Assembly: GCA_938082505.1 (NCBI GenBank)
Contig: CALLLH010000016.1
Coordinates: 62,001 to 126,000, forward strand
Direction: 5' to 3'
DNA length: 64,000 bases
Source: an uncultured Flavobacteriales bacterium
Lineage (GTDB): Bacteria > Bacteroidota > Bacteroidia > Flavobacteriales_D > Sanyastnellaceae
The notes under the pieces were generated by a model. That model had not been told where the DNA came from, ran no database searches, and saw only the letters and a list, made by a program, of their open reading frames with translations. Within the stretch, counting starts at the first letter, position 1. Each line of letters begins with the position of its first letter. This document shows positions 1-8,794 of this stretch, piece after piece. A program made the translations under genes and the position numbers.

Positions 1-1432
1 ACGGGCCATGGAGTTCGAGTCCTTCGGTGATGACAAGAGGGGCTGAACGGGCCTCAAGCGAGAGGGTGGCGTCGACACCACTTTCGCTGAATTGCGCTTC
101 GAATGCCACAGCGCCCCCCGTTGATCCCGATCCGGCCATATCACCTGAAACCGCGGCATTGCATCGGCCCATCAGAGACAGGGCGGGAAACGCTTCAGGT
201 TTGGCCAGCACGGCAAGGGGGACGAATTGGCCTTCGAGGTCCCAGTCCACCTCCAATGGACTGTCGATGATGTCCGGTTGAAGTTTTCCTTCCACCTTCA
301 GGTCACCGGTAAGCAGGTCCCATTCCAAGAGCCCGCGCCCTGCTGCAAGGGGGCCGCCTTTTCCGGTCCAGGCGATCTGGGGTTGACCCGTCAGGGCGGC
401 CCAGCCCGGCGGATTGCCCACACTGTCGGACACGGGACTGAGGGGCCAGGTCAAAGGTCCCTTGACATCGAGTCGCCCCGACGTGGGCATCCACTCCGTT
501 GAGGGAAATGGAATTTCCTGGTAATCCAGCCATACCCGGTCCAGGGTCAAGGCGCTGTCGCGCCAGTCCAATTCCACACCCAAGGAGCACCAGGGAGCGT
601 CTCCAAGGATGGTGGCCTCGGCATTGCGCCAATTGCACCGAACGGTCCATGCGGCGGGCAGGGAGGTCAGCATTCCTGTGTCGTCCTCCACCACGGAGGC
701 CAGCCAGGTTGAGGGTTCCAATTCCACATGGCCTGTTATTTCGTCCAGGGCCCAATCCAAAGAGAATCGGGAAGTATCCGAGCTTCCTTCATCCGAGCGG
801 GACACCAACCGGATTTCCCCGTGTCCCGAACGGATGGGGTCAATTGAACTGAAGTCAAGGCCTGTTGCGGTTACCGCGTCCACCCACAGGTCATGCTGCC
901 TGCCGTCGGGAATCCATGACGGATCCAAGGGGAATCGGATCTCCCGGAGGTGAAGCGCGTCAATGCGGAATTCCACTGCGGAGTCCTGTTTGGTCTGCCC
1001 CCCTTGTTGCAGGCCCTGCAGCCATTCGAGACCGGAAGGGGTGATGTCGATTCCGGCAAGCCCGATGTTGGACCAATGGGTACCGGTTCGCCCCACGGGC
1101 TGCAATGTGGCCGATTGGATTCGACAGAATCGGAGTTCGCCTTCCCCTGAATCATGCAGTTCGAGTCCTTCCAATGCCAAGCCGAAGGGAGACCAGTTCA
1201 ATCCGACACGGTCCAGCCTGATGCTGACCGGAGCGCCGGGACCACCAAGGGCATTGGCCGCCTGCTCGATCACGAACGAGATCGCCCAACGCTGGCCTGC
1301 CTGCGTGTTCAAGAGACCAATGGCCATGACCGACAGCAGCAAACTCCCGCCCAAAACCACGAGCCCGCGCCTCACCCAGGTTCTTCCAGGGGCAGCGGCA
1401 GCATTTTGTGGCGTGTCGGGTTTCATGTTCAT
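1..1432 (-). CDS. tamB: TamB-like translocation/assembly module protein, N-terminal part (cut by window edge)
   Basis: An uninterrupted frame runs from the ATG at 1432 (or the in-frame ATG at 1426) off the left edge, giving about 477 residues. It starts with a basic segment and one hydrophobic helix (about residues 20-42), followed by the TamB/AsmA-style stretch QAGQRWAISFVIEQAANALG, then a long series of beta-rich repeats with 'DLTGDLKVEG'-like turns and no catalytic motif. TamB-family proteins span the periplasm from an inner-membrane anchor and help deliver outer-membrane components. The gene is divergent from tsaD with 68 bases between start codons; this tamB/tsaD pairing is common in Bacteroidota and supports the call. 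The C-terminal DUF490 domain, which would be decisive, lies outside the window, so an AsmA-like protein remains possible. Confidence 0.72.
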   Translation of the reverse strand, partial: MNMKPDTPQNAAAAPGRTWVRRGLVVLGGSLLLSVMAIGLLNTQAGQRWAISFVIEQAANALGGPGAPVSIRLDRVGLNWSPFGLALEGLELHDSGEGELRFCRIQSATLQPVGRTGTHWSNIGLAGIDITPSGLEWLQGLQQGGQTKQDSAVEFRIDALHLREIRFPLDPSWIPDGRQHDLWVDAVTATGLDFSSIDPIRSGHGEIRLVSRSDEGSSDTSRFSLDWALDEITGHVELEPSTWLASVVEDDTGMLTSLPAAWTVRCNWRNAEATILGDAPWCSLGVELDWRDSALTLDRVWLDYQEIPFPSTEWMPTSGRLDVKGPLTWPLSPVSDSVGNPPGWAALTGQPQIAWTGKGGPLAAGRGLLEWDLLTGDLKVEGKLQPDIIDSPLEVDWDLEGQFVPLAVLAKPEAFPALSLMGRCNAAVSGDMAGSGSTGGAVAFEAQFSESGVDATLSLEARSAPLVITEGLELHGP

Positions 1433-1500
1433 GAACGCTCTGCGAACTTCGCCCATACAGAAATGATGCCACGTTGGTCATGGACCTTGACGAGAACCGA

Positions 1501-2538
1501 ATGAACAGCGGGACCTTCCCTTTGCCCGACCGTGTGATGCTCGGCATTGAGAGTTCCTGCGACGACACGAGCATGGCCATCCTGAGCGGCAACCGGCTGC
1601 TCGGTCAGTTTGCCGCAGTCCAGCATGTGCATGCGAAGTACGGGGGTGTGGTACCCGAGTTCGCATCGCGGGCACACCAGGCCCACATCGTCCCGGTGTT
1701 GGAGGGGGTGTTGGATCAGGCGGGGTGCAGCCTCAATGACCTGGAGGGGGTGGCCTACACGAGGGGGCCTGGCTTGCAGGGCTCCTTGCTCGTAGGAAGT
1801 GCCTTCGCACGTTCACTGTCGTGGTCCCTCAACTTGCCTCTGTACCCCGTGCACCATATGCGCGCCCACGTGGTGGCCCATTGGATGGCGGACGTGCCGA
1901 ACCTTCCATCGGGGCCGATGATGGCCCTCACAGTCTCGGGAGGCCACACCCAGTTGTTGCACGTACACTCGCCCTTGAACATGGAAGTCATCGGAACGAC
2001 GTTGGACGATGCGGCCGGTGAGGCCTTCGACAAGGTGGCCAAGATGCTGGGTTTGCCTTATCCCGGTGGTCCGGAGGTGGACCGGCTCGCCGCCAAGGGG
2101 AACCCGGAGGCGTTCCGTTTTTCGGCTCCGAGGGTGGATGGCTTCGATTTCAGCTTCAGCGGGCTCAAGACCTCGGTGTTGAGGGTTATGGAAAAGGAGC
2201 TCGCAGGGTCCACCTCCATTTCAGAAGTCATGTTGCAGGATGTCTGTGCGTCCGTTCAGGCCACCATCGTTTCCATGCTGGTGGACAAACTGGAGGAGGC
2301 CGCAGTGGCATTCGGACTGGAGGCCATCGCCATCCAAGGAGGAGTCAGTGCGAACAGCGGGCTCAGATCGGCCGTGGAAGCTTTGGGAAAGCGTCGGAAT
2401 TGGAGCGTGCACATTCCCCCATTCCGGTATTGCACGGACAATGGCGCGATGATTGCGCTGAGCGGTCAATATGCCGCAGAGCATGGAGAGCCCGGGGCGC
2501 TCAATGAGGCGCCATTGGCCCGTTGGCCGCTGGCCTGA
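1501..2538 (+). CDS. tsaD: tRNA N6-threonylcarbamoyladenosine transferase TsaD
   Basis: TsaD transfers the threonylcarbamoyl group from TC-AMP to A37 of ANN-decoding tRNAs in the cytoplasm, working with TsaB and TsaE. The N-terminal LGIESSCDDTS motif, the metal-binding HxxxH (His119 and His123 in HMRAH), the SGGHTQL phosphate-loop motif near residue 150 and the late CTDNGAMIAL motif are all present. The length of 345 residues fits the family. The frame is open from an ATG at 1480 as well; I chose 1501 because it leaves a short leader before the conserved LGIESS strand. No strong Shine-Dalgarno sequence decides between them. It is divergent from the TamB gene and convergent with the SRPBCC gene, 2 bases away. 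Confidence 0.96.
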   Translation: MNSGTFPLPDRVMLGIESSCDDTSMAILSGNRLLGQFAAVQHVHAKYGGVVPEFASRAHQAHIVPVLEGVLDQAGCSLNDLEGVAYTRGPGLQGSLLVGSAFARSLSWSLNLPLYPVHHMRAHVVAHWMADVPNLPSGPMMALTVSGGHTQLLHVHSPLNMEVIGTTLDDAAGEAFDKVAKMLGLPYPGGPEVDRLAAKGNPEAFRFSAPRVDGFDFSFSGLKTSVLRVMEKELAGSTSISEVMLQDVCASVQATIVSMLVDKLEEAAVAFGLEAIAIQGGVSANSGLRSAVEALGKRRNWSVHIPPFRYCTDNGAMIALSGQYAAEHGEPGALNEAPLARWPLA

Positions 2539-2540
2539 GG

Positions 2541-2957
2541 TCAGGCAGGAACGAGCTCCGGGGAGAAGTGTTTGGCGAGGAGGGACCAGTAATTCCGGTT
2601 CCAGGATTCCGTCATCCAGCCGTCATCTCCGGATGGGACTCCGAGGTGATTGAGGATCAAAGTGGTATTGCCTTCGGCATTCTTACTCAGACGCAAATCC
2701 ACAGTGGTGAAGTGCCCAGCGGGAAATTTCTTGTGCGTCCATGCCAAAACAATGCGCTTGTTCTGGACGATATGCAGGAAGTAGCCCGTGTGGTTCTGGT
2801 TGCACAGGGAGAAAGCGCCTCCCTCGTGCGGTTGGATGAAGGCCTCCTTTCCAGTGAAGGCCACATGGGCATCCTGGTCCAACAACGCATCGAAGACCCG
2901 GGCGGGTGGCACAGGCAAATCGATGACCTGATAGATGTTCTCCGTGGAGAGTTTCAT
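2541..2957 (-). CDS. SRPBCC (AHSA1/START-like) domain protein
   Basis: This 138-residue protein has the shape of an activator-of-Hsp90-ATPase (AHSA1-like) SRPBCC domain: an opening 'IYQVIDLPVPPARVFDALLD', a central 'GGAFSLCNQ' sheet, then 'IVLAWTHKKFPAGHFTTVDL', and a long C-terminal helix with a W-rich 'GWMTESWNRNYW'. The fold binds hydrophobic ligands; the substrate cannot be told from sequence. The frame is open further upstream, but the ATG at 2957 matches the normal start of the domain. A TACTTTAG box (2967-2974) lies 9 bases ahead of this ATG, resembling the Bacteroidota -7 element. The upstream LytS-type kinase gene ends 77 bases before this start, so co-transcription is possible. Confidence 0.82.
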   Translation of the reverse strand: MKLSTENIYQVIDLPVPPARVFDALLDQDAHVAFTGKEAFIQPHEGGAFSLCNQNHTGYFLHIVQNKRIVLAWTHKKFPAGHFTTVDLRLSKNAEGNTTLILNHLGVPSGDDGWMTESWNRNYWSLLAKHFSPELVPA

Positions 2958-3034
2958 GATGCAAGGTGTTGCCCCTAAAGTAGCCGGTAGGAATACACGT
3001 CCTGAAAAAGGTGTGAACGAATAATCAACCGACA

Positions 3035-4084
3035 TCATGAACAGGGCACGATGAGCCGGGCCACAGTCTTTTGTCTGTCCTTGCGGATGACAAATCCGCT
3101 GTCACCATGACGGTCCAGGAGCCGCAGCCGCTGTCGGATCAGGTCCGTTGCATGGCGCCTATCGGATTGTTCCGCTGCGGGACGTACGGGGTCCGGAGCC
3201 TCCGTTTCCCCGGTCGTGGGAGCATTGACCACTTCAATGCAGACATGGTTCCCGTCATGGGGTTTCGCGTGAACTAGGATGGATCCGGGTCCGGTCATCG
3301 AGGTGCCGCCCAAACCATGCCAAAGGGCATTTTCGACGAGAGGTTGGATGAGCAATGCCGGGATTTTCCTTTCGCCAAGCGCCAAAGGGAGGGGTGACAG
3401 CTCCCACGCGATGGGGCGGTCGAGGCGCCTGATTTCCAGTTCGAGATAGTCGGTCAAGGTGGCCCATTCGGCATTCAAGGTGATCCAACCATCATGGCCT
3501 GATTGGATATGGCGCTCAGCCAGGCGGTTGAATGCCTTGAGGTGCCGCATGGCCCTGTGCCATTCTCCTTTCATCATGTCGTGCATGATGCCGTTCAGTG
3601 CATTGAACAGGAAATGAGGATCCATGAGCCTTCTCAAGGATATGGACTGGACGCGGTCCAGTTCCTGCAAACGCATGTTGGCCTGGTACGCAGCCCTGTG
3701 CTGCAGTGGTTTCCGCACCTCCCAATGCCGCATCTCCCGATGGCGCAATTCGGTCTGTGTCTCGATGTAGCGGCGGACACTGTCGTCCAGCAACACCGCC
3801 AGCATGATGCCGCACGCACCGCCGAACAGGGTGAACCAAGGCTGGTGCATTGCCCATCCTAAGGACGGGAAGACCACCATCCCCATGAAGGCTGCCATGG
3901 CCAGGTTCCGCCCGCTCCCATGGGATTCATTGCGCCATTGCCGCCACCACTTCCTTCGTTCCACAAAGTGGAGCCTCCGCAGGGACAACAGCATGGCCAA
4001 CGACAATGCAGTGGCTGTGACAAGGCCAAAAAGCAGCACGTTCGAAATGGACAAAGGGGCTTCCATGGGCGGGCTCGAACCCAT
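3035..4084 (-). CDS. LytS/YehU-type sensor histidine kinase
   Basis: The protein has two N-terminal membrane helices (about residues 12-32 and 58-100), a short coiled coil, then the His_kinase domain typical of LytS: MDPHFLFNALN with the phosphoacceptor His157, and a C-terminal ATPase with the N-box 'LIQPLVENALWHGLGG'. Such kinases normally phosphorylate LytTR-type regulators. No LytTR response regulator is encoded nearby, so its partner must lie elsewhere or be absent. Residues 262-290 carry a short basic/acidic linker before the final strand. The start is the ATG at 4084; an ATG at 4066 is also in frame. Confidence 0.9.
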   Translation of the reverse strand: MGSSPPMEAPLSISNVLLFGLVTATALSLAMLLSLRRLHFVERRKWWRQWRNESHGSGRNLAMAAFMGMVVFPSLGWAMHQPWFTLFGGACGIMLAVLLDDSVRRYIETQTELRHREMRHWEVRKPLQHRAAYQANMRLQELDRVQSISLRRLMDPHFLFNALNGIMHDMMKGEWHRAMRHLKAFNRLAERHIQSGHDGWITLNAEWATLTDYLELEIRRLDRPIAWELSPLPLALGERKIPALLIQPLVENALWHGLGGTSMTGPGSILVHAKPHDGNHVCIEVVNAPTTGETEAPDPVRPAAEQSDRRHATDLIRQRLRLLDRHGDSGFVIRKDRQKTVARLIVPCS

Positions 4085-4161
4085 GAAAGCAAAGCTGCTT
4101 GAAGAAACCTGATGGAATCAGCCGTCAATTTGTTCCCGCCCGGCCACAGTTTGTGGATGTG

Positions 4162-5685
4162 TCAATCCTCAAAGGCTTGCCGGACCAGCTGGCGCAATTT
4201 CCGCTGATATTCATCCATGAGCCATTGACGGTAATTGTCCGTGGTCTTGGAGATGCACTTGGTGTAGTCTCTGATGCGCTGCTCAATGTCCCCGTCGAGC
4301 TTGTCGATGAGTTCTATGGCATGGAATTCGTCTTCTGCCACTCCCGCAAGCACTTTGACATGGTGACGAAGGCTGGCCTCGATCGCATCTTTCGGACGCT
4401 TTCCGAGCCTGGTCACTTCCATGTAGGCATCCCTCATCTTGAAGTGAGGGTAGTCGTCGTAGCGCAGCAGCTTCCGCAAGGATTCAGGCATTTCGTAGAC
4501 GAACGTCTCCTCGATTTCATCATCGGTGTACAGGCCCTCGAGGTAGGCATTGGGCGCCCGGAAGATGTCGGGCCAGTTCACATGGGCGTCCCACAGACCA
4601 AACCGCCTCGCGTTGTTTCCGAGGTCGATGACCGTGAATTCCTTCTTGTTCTTGAGGATGCGCGAACCCCGACCGATCATTTGATGGTACAGGGTGAGTG
4701 ACTTGGTCGCCCTGTTGAGTATGATCGTATCCACCGTGGGCTCATCGAAACCAGTGGTCAGAATACTCACGGAGGTCAGGATGGCATCCGGCTTCTCGTG
4801 GAACCAAGTGAGGATGTCTTGACGCTCTTTCTCCGAGTGCGTATTGTCGAGGTGCTTGATTTCGTAGCCTTCCTCCTCGAACAATTGGGCCACCTGCAGC
4901 GAAGTGTGGATGCCATTGTTGAAGATCAGGGTTTTCTTGCCCTTGGCTTTCTCCTCGTAGGCATACAGCAGCTTCTCCTGCATGAAATAATTGCCGTAGA
5001 GCCGCTCCGAGCTGGACACCGTGTAGTCGCCGTTGATGCCGACTTTCAGTGACTTGAGGTTGACATCATAGCTGTACGTCTTGGCGCGCGCCAGGAAACC
5101 ATCATCCACGAGTTTGGAAATGGACTCGCCTACAAGGAGCTCCTGGTAATTGTCTTTGAGGGGAAGCTTGATGTTGCTCGACAGGGGTGTGGCGGTCACG
5201 CCGAGCAAATTCTGTTTCTCGAAGAACTTGAACAGCTTGCGGAAGCTGTTGTAGTGGGCTTCGTCTATGACGACGAGTCCGAGGTTGTCGAACCCGATGT
5301 GCTCGTCATTGAGGCGGTTGTTGAGGGTTTCCACCATGGCGACGTAGCACCAGTGGTCCTTGTCCTCATCCAGCACCTTGACCTTGGAGTCGATGATTTT
5401 GTTCTCGACCCCGATTTCGGTGAGCATCCGGCTGGTCTGCCCGAGCAGTTCGATCCTGTGGGTCAGGATCAGGACTTTCTTGCCTTTCTCAAGGATGAAC
5501 CGCTTGGCGAGTTCGCTGAAAATAACGGTCTTACCTCCGCCTGTAGGCAGTTGGTAGAGCAGATTATAGGTCTCAGTGGACTTATTCATGCGCCCGATGA
5601 TCTCCTCGATGGCGCGGGCTTGATAACCGTAAAGCTGCTTGCCTACGGTCGATTCCAGTTTATCCTTGAGCGCTTCCAACATCAT
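4162..5685 (-). CDS. Superfamily 2 DEAD/DEAH-box helicase
   Basis: This 507-residue protein is a two-lobed SF2 helicase. Walker A (LPTGGGKT, about residue 45), the DEAH box (VVIDEAHYNS), motif III (GVTATP), and motif VI (MIGRGSRI) are intact, so it should hydrolyse ATP. The C-terminal 100 residues are charged and helical with no nuclease motif. It resembles the stand-alone helicases related to Rad25/type III restriction subunits found singly in Bacteroidota genomes; the nucleic-acid target is unknown. The frame is open to 5970, but the upstream part overlaps ung antisense and looks non-coding. The ATG at 5685 follows a good promoter. It is divergent from ung, 76 bases away, which hints at DNA repair but does not prove it. 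Confidence 0.9.
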   Translation of the reverse strand: MMLEALKDKLESTVGKQLYGYQARAIEEIIGRMNKSTETYNLLYQLPTGGGKTVIFSELAKRFILEKGKKVLILTHRIELLGQTSRMLTEIGVENKIIDSKVKVLDEDKDHWCYVAMVETLNNRLNDEHIGFDNLGLVVIDEAHYNSFRKLFKFFEKQNLLGVTATPLSSNIKLPLKDNYQELLVGESISKLVDDGFLARAKTYSYDVNLKSLKVGINGDYTVSSSERLYGNYFMQEKLLYAYEEKAKGKKTLIFNNGIHTSLQVAQLFEEEGYEIKHLDNTHSEKERQDILTWFHEKPDAILTSVSILTTGFDEPTVDTIILNRATKSLTLYHQMIGRGSRILKNKKEFTVIDLGNNARRFGLWDAHVNWPDIFRAPNAYLEGLYTDDEIEETFVYEMPESLRKLLRYDDYPHFKMRDAYMEVTRLGKRPKDAIEASLRHHVKVLAGVAEDEFHAIELIDKLDGDIEQRIRDYTKCISKTTDNYRQWLMDEYQRKLRQLVRQAFED

Positions 5686-5696
5686 CCGGCGAGGTG

Positions 5697-5727
5697 CAAA
5701 AGTACCGAGGGAAATGAGGAAGCCCAA
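5697..5727 (-). promoter_or_regulatory. Bacteroidota-type promoter for the helicase gene
   Basis: On the minus strand a TTG (-33 element, plus-strand 5725-5727) is followed after 20 bases by TACTTTTG (plus-strand 5697-5704), an exact TAnnTTTG -7 box. The helicase ATG begins 11 bases further on, so the predicted leader is only a few bases. Confidence 0.6.
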
Positions 5728-5761
5728 TCGGCAACCCCCTGTATTTTCGAAGGTTTCACAC

Positions 5762-6469
5762 ATGCCGTTCATGGAAGAGCAGATTTCCAAGGCTTTGCGG
5801 GCCGCCATGACCATGCCTGGTTGGGGACCTTTACTGGCGCAGGGAATCTCCGCCGAACTCAGGACGAAACTTGTGAGCGCATATGGCGGAGGTCCCTGCC
5901 ACCCGGCCATCCATCGGGTGTTCCATGCGTTTTGTTCCGTGGGAATACCCGAGAATGTGCGGGTTGTCATTCTCGGTCAGGATCCTTACCACGGCCCCGG
6001 GCAGGCGGACGGCCTCGCCTTTTCCGTGCAGAAGGGGGTGCCGTTGCCGCCATCCCTGCGCAACATATTCCGTGAGGTGGCCTCTTCATGCGGAGGCACA
6101 CCTCCGGTCCATGGCAACCTGCAACATTGGGCGGAACAGGGTGTCCTGCTGCTCAATGATGTCCTGAGTGTAGCAGCATCCACACCGCGGTCCCACGCCG
6201 ACTTTGGATGGCAGAATGTGACCGGAATGGCCCTTTCCGCTCTGTCTGTGAGGCCAGCGGCATTCATGCTGTGGGGGCGCCACGCTCAGGACCATGCCGC
6301 ACGGATCGGGGCGTTGCATCCTGGACACCTCATCCTCAAGGCGCCGCACCCGAGTCCTTTGAGCGCCCACCGGGGGTTCTTGGGCTGCGGTCATTTCAGT
6401 GCGGTGAACCAGTGGCTGGAGGAGCGTGGGGAAAAGGGCATTGATTGGTTCCCATCCTGGCCGGGCTGA
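5762..6469 (+). CDS. ung: Uracil-DNA glycosylase (family 1)
   Basis: Ung removes uracil from DNA, starting base-excision repair in the cytoplasm. The water-activating motif GQDPYHGPGQADG contains the catalytic Asp74; the uracil-binding LLNDVLSV and the DNA-intercalating HPSPLSAHRGF with its conserved His are present. At 235 residues it is full length. The frame is open from 5639, but that part overlaps the helicase gene antisense; the ATG at 5762 (MPFMEEQ) or the one at 5771 fits the family. The gene is divergent from the helicase, and the WD40 gene follows 29 bases after its stop. Confidence 0.97.
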   Translation: MPFMEEQISKALRAAMTMPGWGPLLAQGISAELRTKLVSAYGGGPCHPAIHRVFHAFCSVGIPENVRVVILGQDPYHGPGQADGLAFSVQKGVPLPPSLRNIFREVASSCGGTPPVHGNLQHWAEQGVLLLNDVLSVAASTPRSHADFGWQNVTGMALSALSVRPAAFMLWGRHAQDHAARIGALHPGHLILKAPHPSPLSAHRGFLGCGHFSAVNQWLEERGEKGIDWFPSWPG

Positions 6470-6485
6470 GCAGGCATGGTGCGGA

Positions 6486-6493
6486 TAACTTTG
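6486..6493 (+). promoter_or_regulatory. -7 box (TAACTTTG) just before the WD40 gene
   Basis: An exact TAnnTTTG box ends 5 bases before the ATG at 6499. No convincing TTG -33 element lies at the usual distance. If used, transcription would start at or within the start codon. Confidence 0.4.
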
Positions 6494-6498
6494 CGGAC

Positions 6499-7410
6499 AT
6501 GAGCGCAGCGCGCCCCCCATCAGAACAAGGCGGTATCGAAGTATCCCTGGTCCAAACATTGGAAGGACATCAGGGGGCCATCTACGACTTGTGCCTGGAC
6601 CATCGGGGTCACCTGCTCAGTGTCGGTGGAGATGGCCTGCTGGTGAAGTGGAAGCGGCAAGGCGACGCCTTCGAGGAAGGCGGGCATGCCCTGGCGAAAT
6701 CGGACGCCCCCCTGTTTGTGGTTCGGTCCCTGCCTGATGGCGGAGTTTTGGCGGGCACGGGAGATGGCGGGGTCTTGAACGGATCGGAAAGGGACGGATG
6801 GACCCTCGCCCCTGCAAATGCCGGGGGCACCTACGTTCTGACGGAACAGGCAACAGGAGGTGCTGATGGCCGGTGGTTGAAGCGCAGCACCGGCGAGACT
6901 TTGGCGACCGTCAATGGCAGGATCCGCTGTTTTCTGGCCCTGCCGGAAGGGCAATGGCTCGGCACATCCGAGGGGTGCATTCACGACATGGCCCGGGGGG
7001 TGAAGACGGATGCCCACGAGGGCCCGGTCCGCGCCATGATTCCTTGGCCGGGCAAGCAGGCCTTGGCCAGCGTGGGAGGGGATGGTCAACTGCGCATCTG
7101 GAAGGTGGGGCCCGAGGGCGGACTCCGGCCGATCATCGCCATCCCTGCCCACAAGGGCACCATCTATCGGGCGTCGCCATCACCCGATGGAAAATGGGTG
7201 GCCACCTGCTCAAGGGACCGGAGCATTGCACTGTGGGATGCGGACTCGCTCGCCCTTGTCCAACGTCTTCAAAGACCCGGGATGCCGGGGCATGTCCGCT
7301 CCGTCAATGCGATCGTTTGGACCGGTGCGCATACGCTGGCTTCGGCGGGTGACGGTGGGCGCATCCTCATCTGGAAGTTGCTTGGTGCCGACCGTCCGCC
7401 ATCCAACTAA
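6499..7410 (+). CDS. WD40-repeat protein
   Basis: This 303-residue protein is built from WD40 repeats: 'LEGHQGAIYDLCLDHRGHLLSVGGDGLLVKWKR' opens the propeller (here split: LEGHQGAIYDL, LLSVGGDGLLVKWK), and later units include 'AHEGPVRAMI', 'ASVGGDGQLRIWKV', 'PAHKGTIYRA', 'ATCSRDRSIALWDA' and 'ASAGDGGRILIWKL', about seven blades in all. WD40 propellers act as protein-interaction platforms; no enzymatic residue is visible and there is no signal peptide, so it is probably cytoplasmic. I chose the ATG at 6499 because it follows a -7 box; the frame is open from 6445 inside ung. It precedes hisS, whose start is 14 bases past its stop. Confidence 0.85.
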   Translation: MSAARPPSEQGGIEVSLVQTLEGHQGAIYDLCLDHRGHLLSVGGDGLLVKWKRQGDAFEEGGHALAKSDAPLFVVRSLPDGGVLAGTGDGGVLNGSERDGWTLAPANAGGTYVLTEQATGGADGRWLKRSTGETLATVNGRIRCFLALPEGQWLGTSEGCIHDMARGVKTDAHEGPVRAMIPWPGKQALASVGGDGQLRIWKVGPEGGLRPIIAIPAHKGTIYRASPSPDGKWVATCSRDRSIALWDADSLALVQRLQRPGMPGHVRSVNAIVWTGAHTLASAGDGGRILIWKLLGADRPPSN

Positions 7411-7415
7411 ATTTG
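7382..7415 (+). promoter_or_regulatory. Bacteroidota-type promoter for hisS
   Basis: A TTG (7382-7384) and an exact TAAATTTG -7 box (7408-7415) are separated by 23 bases, inside the end of the WD40 gene. The hisS ATG starts 8 bases after the -7 box. Confidence 0.5.
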
Positions 7416-7423
7416 CCTGCAAC

Positions 7424-8794
7424 ATGAGCAAGCCAAGCATCCCCAAGGGAACACGGGATTTCACACCGTCTGTCATGGCCCGGCGCCAGTGGATTTTTTC
7501 GGTGTTGCGTGATGCCTTCGAGCGTCGCGGCTTTCTGCCCATCGAGACGCCGGCCATGGAATCGCTGGCGACGTTGACCGGGAAATACGGGGAGGAGGGC
7601 GACCAGCTCATCTTCAAGATTCTGAACAATGGGGACTTCCTGTCCAAGGCGCAGGATGATAGCCTGGCCGCCAAAGACAGCAAGGCCCTGGGATTTCAGA
7701 TCAGCAAAAAAGCCCTGCGCTACGATTTGACCGTGCCCTTCGCCCGCTTTGTAACGATGCACCGCAATGACATCGCAATGCCATTCAAGCGTTACCAGAT
7801 GCAAACGGTCTGGCGTGGGGATCGGCCTGGAAAAGGGCGCTATCAGGAGTTCGTCCAATGCGATGCGGACATCATCGGTTCGACGGGGGTGCTGTGCGAG
7901 TTGGAACTCGTCTGCCTCTTTCATGAGGCCCTCTCCGAACTGGGAATCCCCGGCTTTCGCATCATGGTCAACGACCGGCGCATCTTGGCCGGCATCGCGG
8001 AGCACTTGGGGGTTGCGGACCGCCTGACGGAGTGGACGGTGGCGGTGGACAAAGCCGACAAGGTCGGCGTGGATGGCGTCTGCGATGAACTGGCCTCGCG
8101 GGAATTTCCCATGGAGGTGCAGCAAGGAACCCGTCTGCTCTTCAGCTTGGGTCTGGAAGGAATTGACGGCATGCGGGCCCTCGCCCAGTCATTTCCCACG
8201 GCGCAGGTGATGGAGGGAACAAGGGCGTTGGAGCAATTGTGGAAGCTGGCGGAAAGGGAGGGGCTTTCGGCTCCGCAACTGTGCTTTGCCCCGGCGCTGG
8301 CGCGTGGATTGGACTATTACACGGGCGCCATATTCGAGGTGCAGGTGTCCGATGCTCCTGTCGGCAGCATCTGCGGCGGCGGACGCTATGACGACCTCAC
8401 GGGCATTTTCGGAATGCCGGACGTGAGCGGGGTGGGCATCAGTTTTGGTGCTGACAGGATCTATGACGTGCTCGAGCATTTCGAAGCCTTTCCACTGAAC
8501 CTGGATGTAGGGCTCGATGTGCTGTTGCTCAACATGGGTCAGGAGACCTTGGATCCGGTGCTGGACGCCGCGGGACACTGCCGCAGAAAAGGGTTGAGGA
8601 CCGAAGTCTATCCGGACGAAGCCAAACTCAAGCGCCAGTTCAAATATGCCGACGACCGCAAGGTTCCTTTTGTCATTCTGATCGGTGAAGAGGAGGCTGC
8701 AGCGGATCATGTCACCTTGAGGGACATGGGGACGGGCGAGCAGCACACGGCGACCTTGGCCGACGTGCTCCAAAAAATCCAGGGCCGGACCTAG
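7424..8794 (+). CDS. hisS: Histidine--tRNA ligase
   Basis: HisRS charges tRNA-His with histidine using ATP. The class II core is clear: motif 1 region with 'KGTRDFTPSVM' at the N-terminus, motif 2 'YQMQTVWRGDRPGKGRYQEF' region, the histidine-specific ARGLDYYTGAIFEV and GGGRYDDL, and motif 3 'GVGISFGADRIYDVL'. A C-terminal anticodon-binding domain follows (about residues 360-456). Length is 456 residues, normal for the family. The ATG at 7424 matches the conserved N-terminus; the longer open frame from 7082 overlaps the WD40 gene and is not used. Its stop overlaps the stop of the convergent membrane gene (shared CTAG). Confidence 0.97.
   Translation: MSKPSIPKGTRDFTPSVMARRQWIFSVLRDAFERRGFLPIETPAMESLATLTGKYGEEGDQLIFKILNNGDFLSKAQDDSLAAKDSKALGFQISKKALRYDLTVPFARFVTMHRNDIAMPFKRYQMQTVWRGDRPGKGRYQEFVQCDADIIGSTGVLCELELVCLFHEALSELGIPGFRIMVNDRRILAGIAEHLGVADRLTEWTVAVDKADKVGVDGVCDELASREFPMEVQQGTRLLFSLGLEGIDGMRALAQSFPTAQVMEGTRALEQLWKLAEREGLSAPQLCFAPALARGLDYYTGAIFEVQVSDAPVGSICGGGRYDDLTGIFGMPDVSGVGISFGADRIYDVLEHFEAFPLNLDVGLDVLLLNMGQETLDPVLDAAGHCRRKGLRTEVYPDEAKLKRQFKYADDRKVPFVILIGEEEAAADHVTLRDMGTGEQHTATLADVLQKIQGRT

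Noticed and set aside
5686-5970. Extended N-terminus of the helicase
   Set aside because: The extra 95 residues run antisense through ung, lack homology, and lie upstream of the promoter that fits the ATG at 5685.
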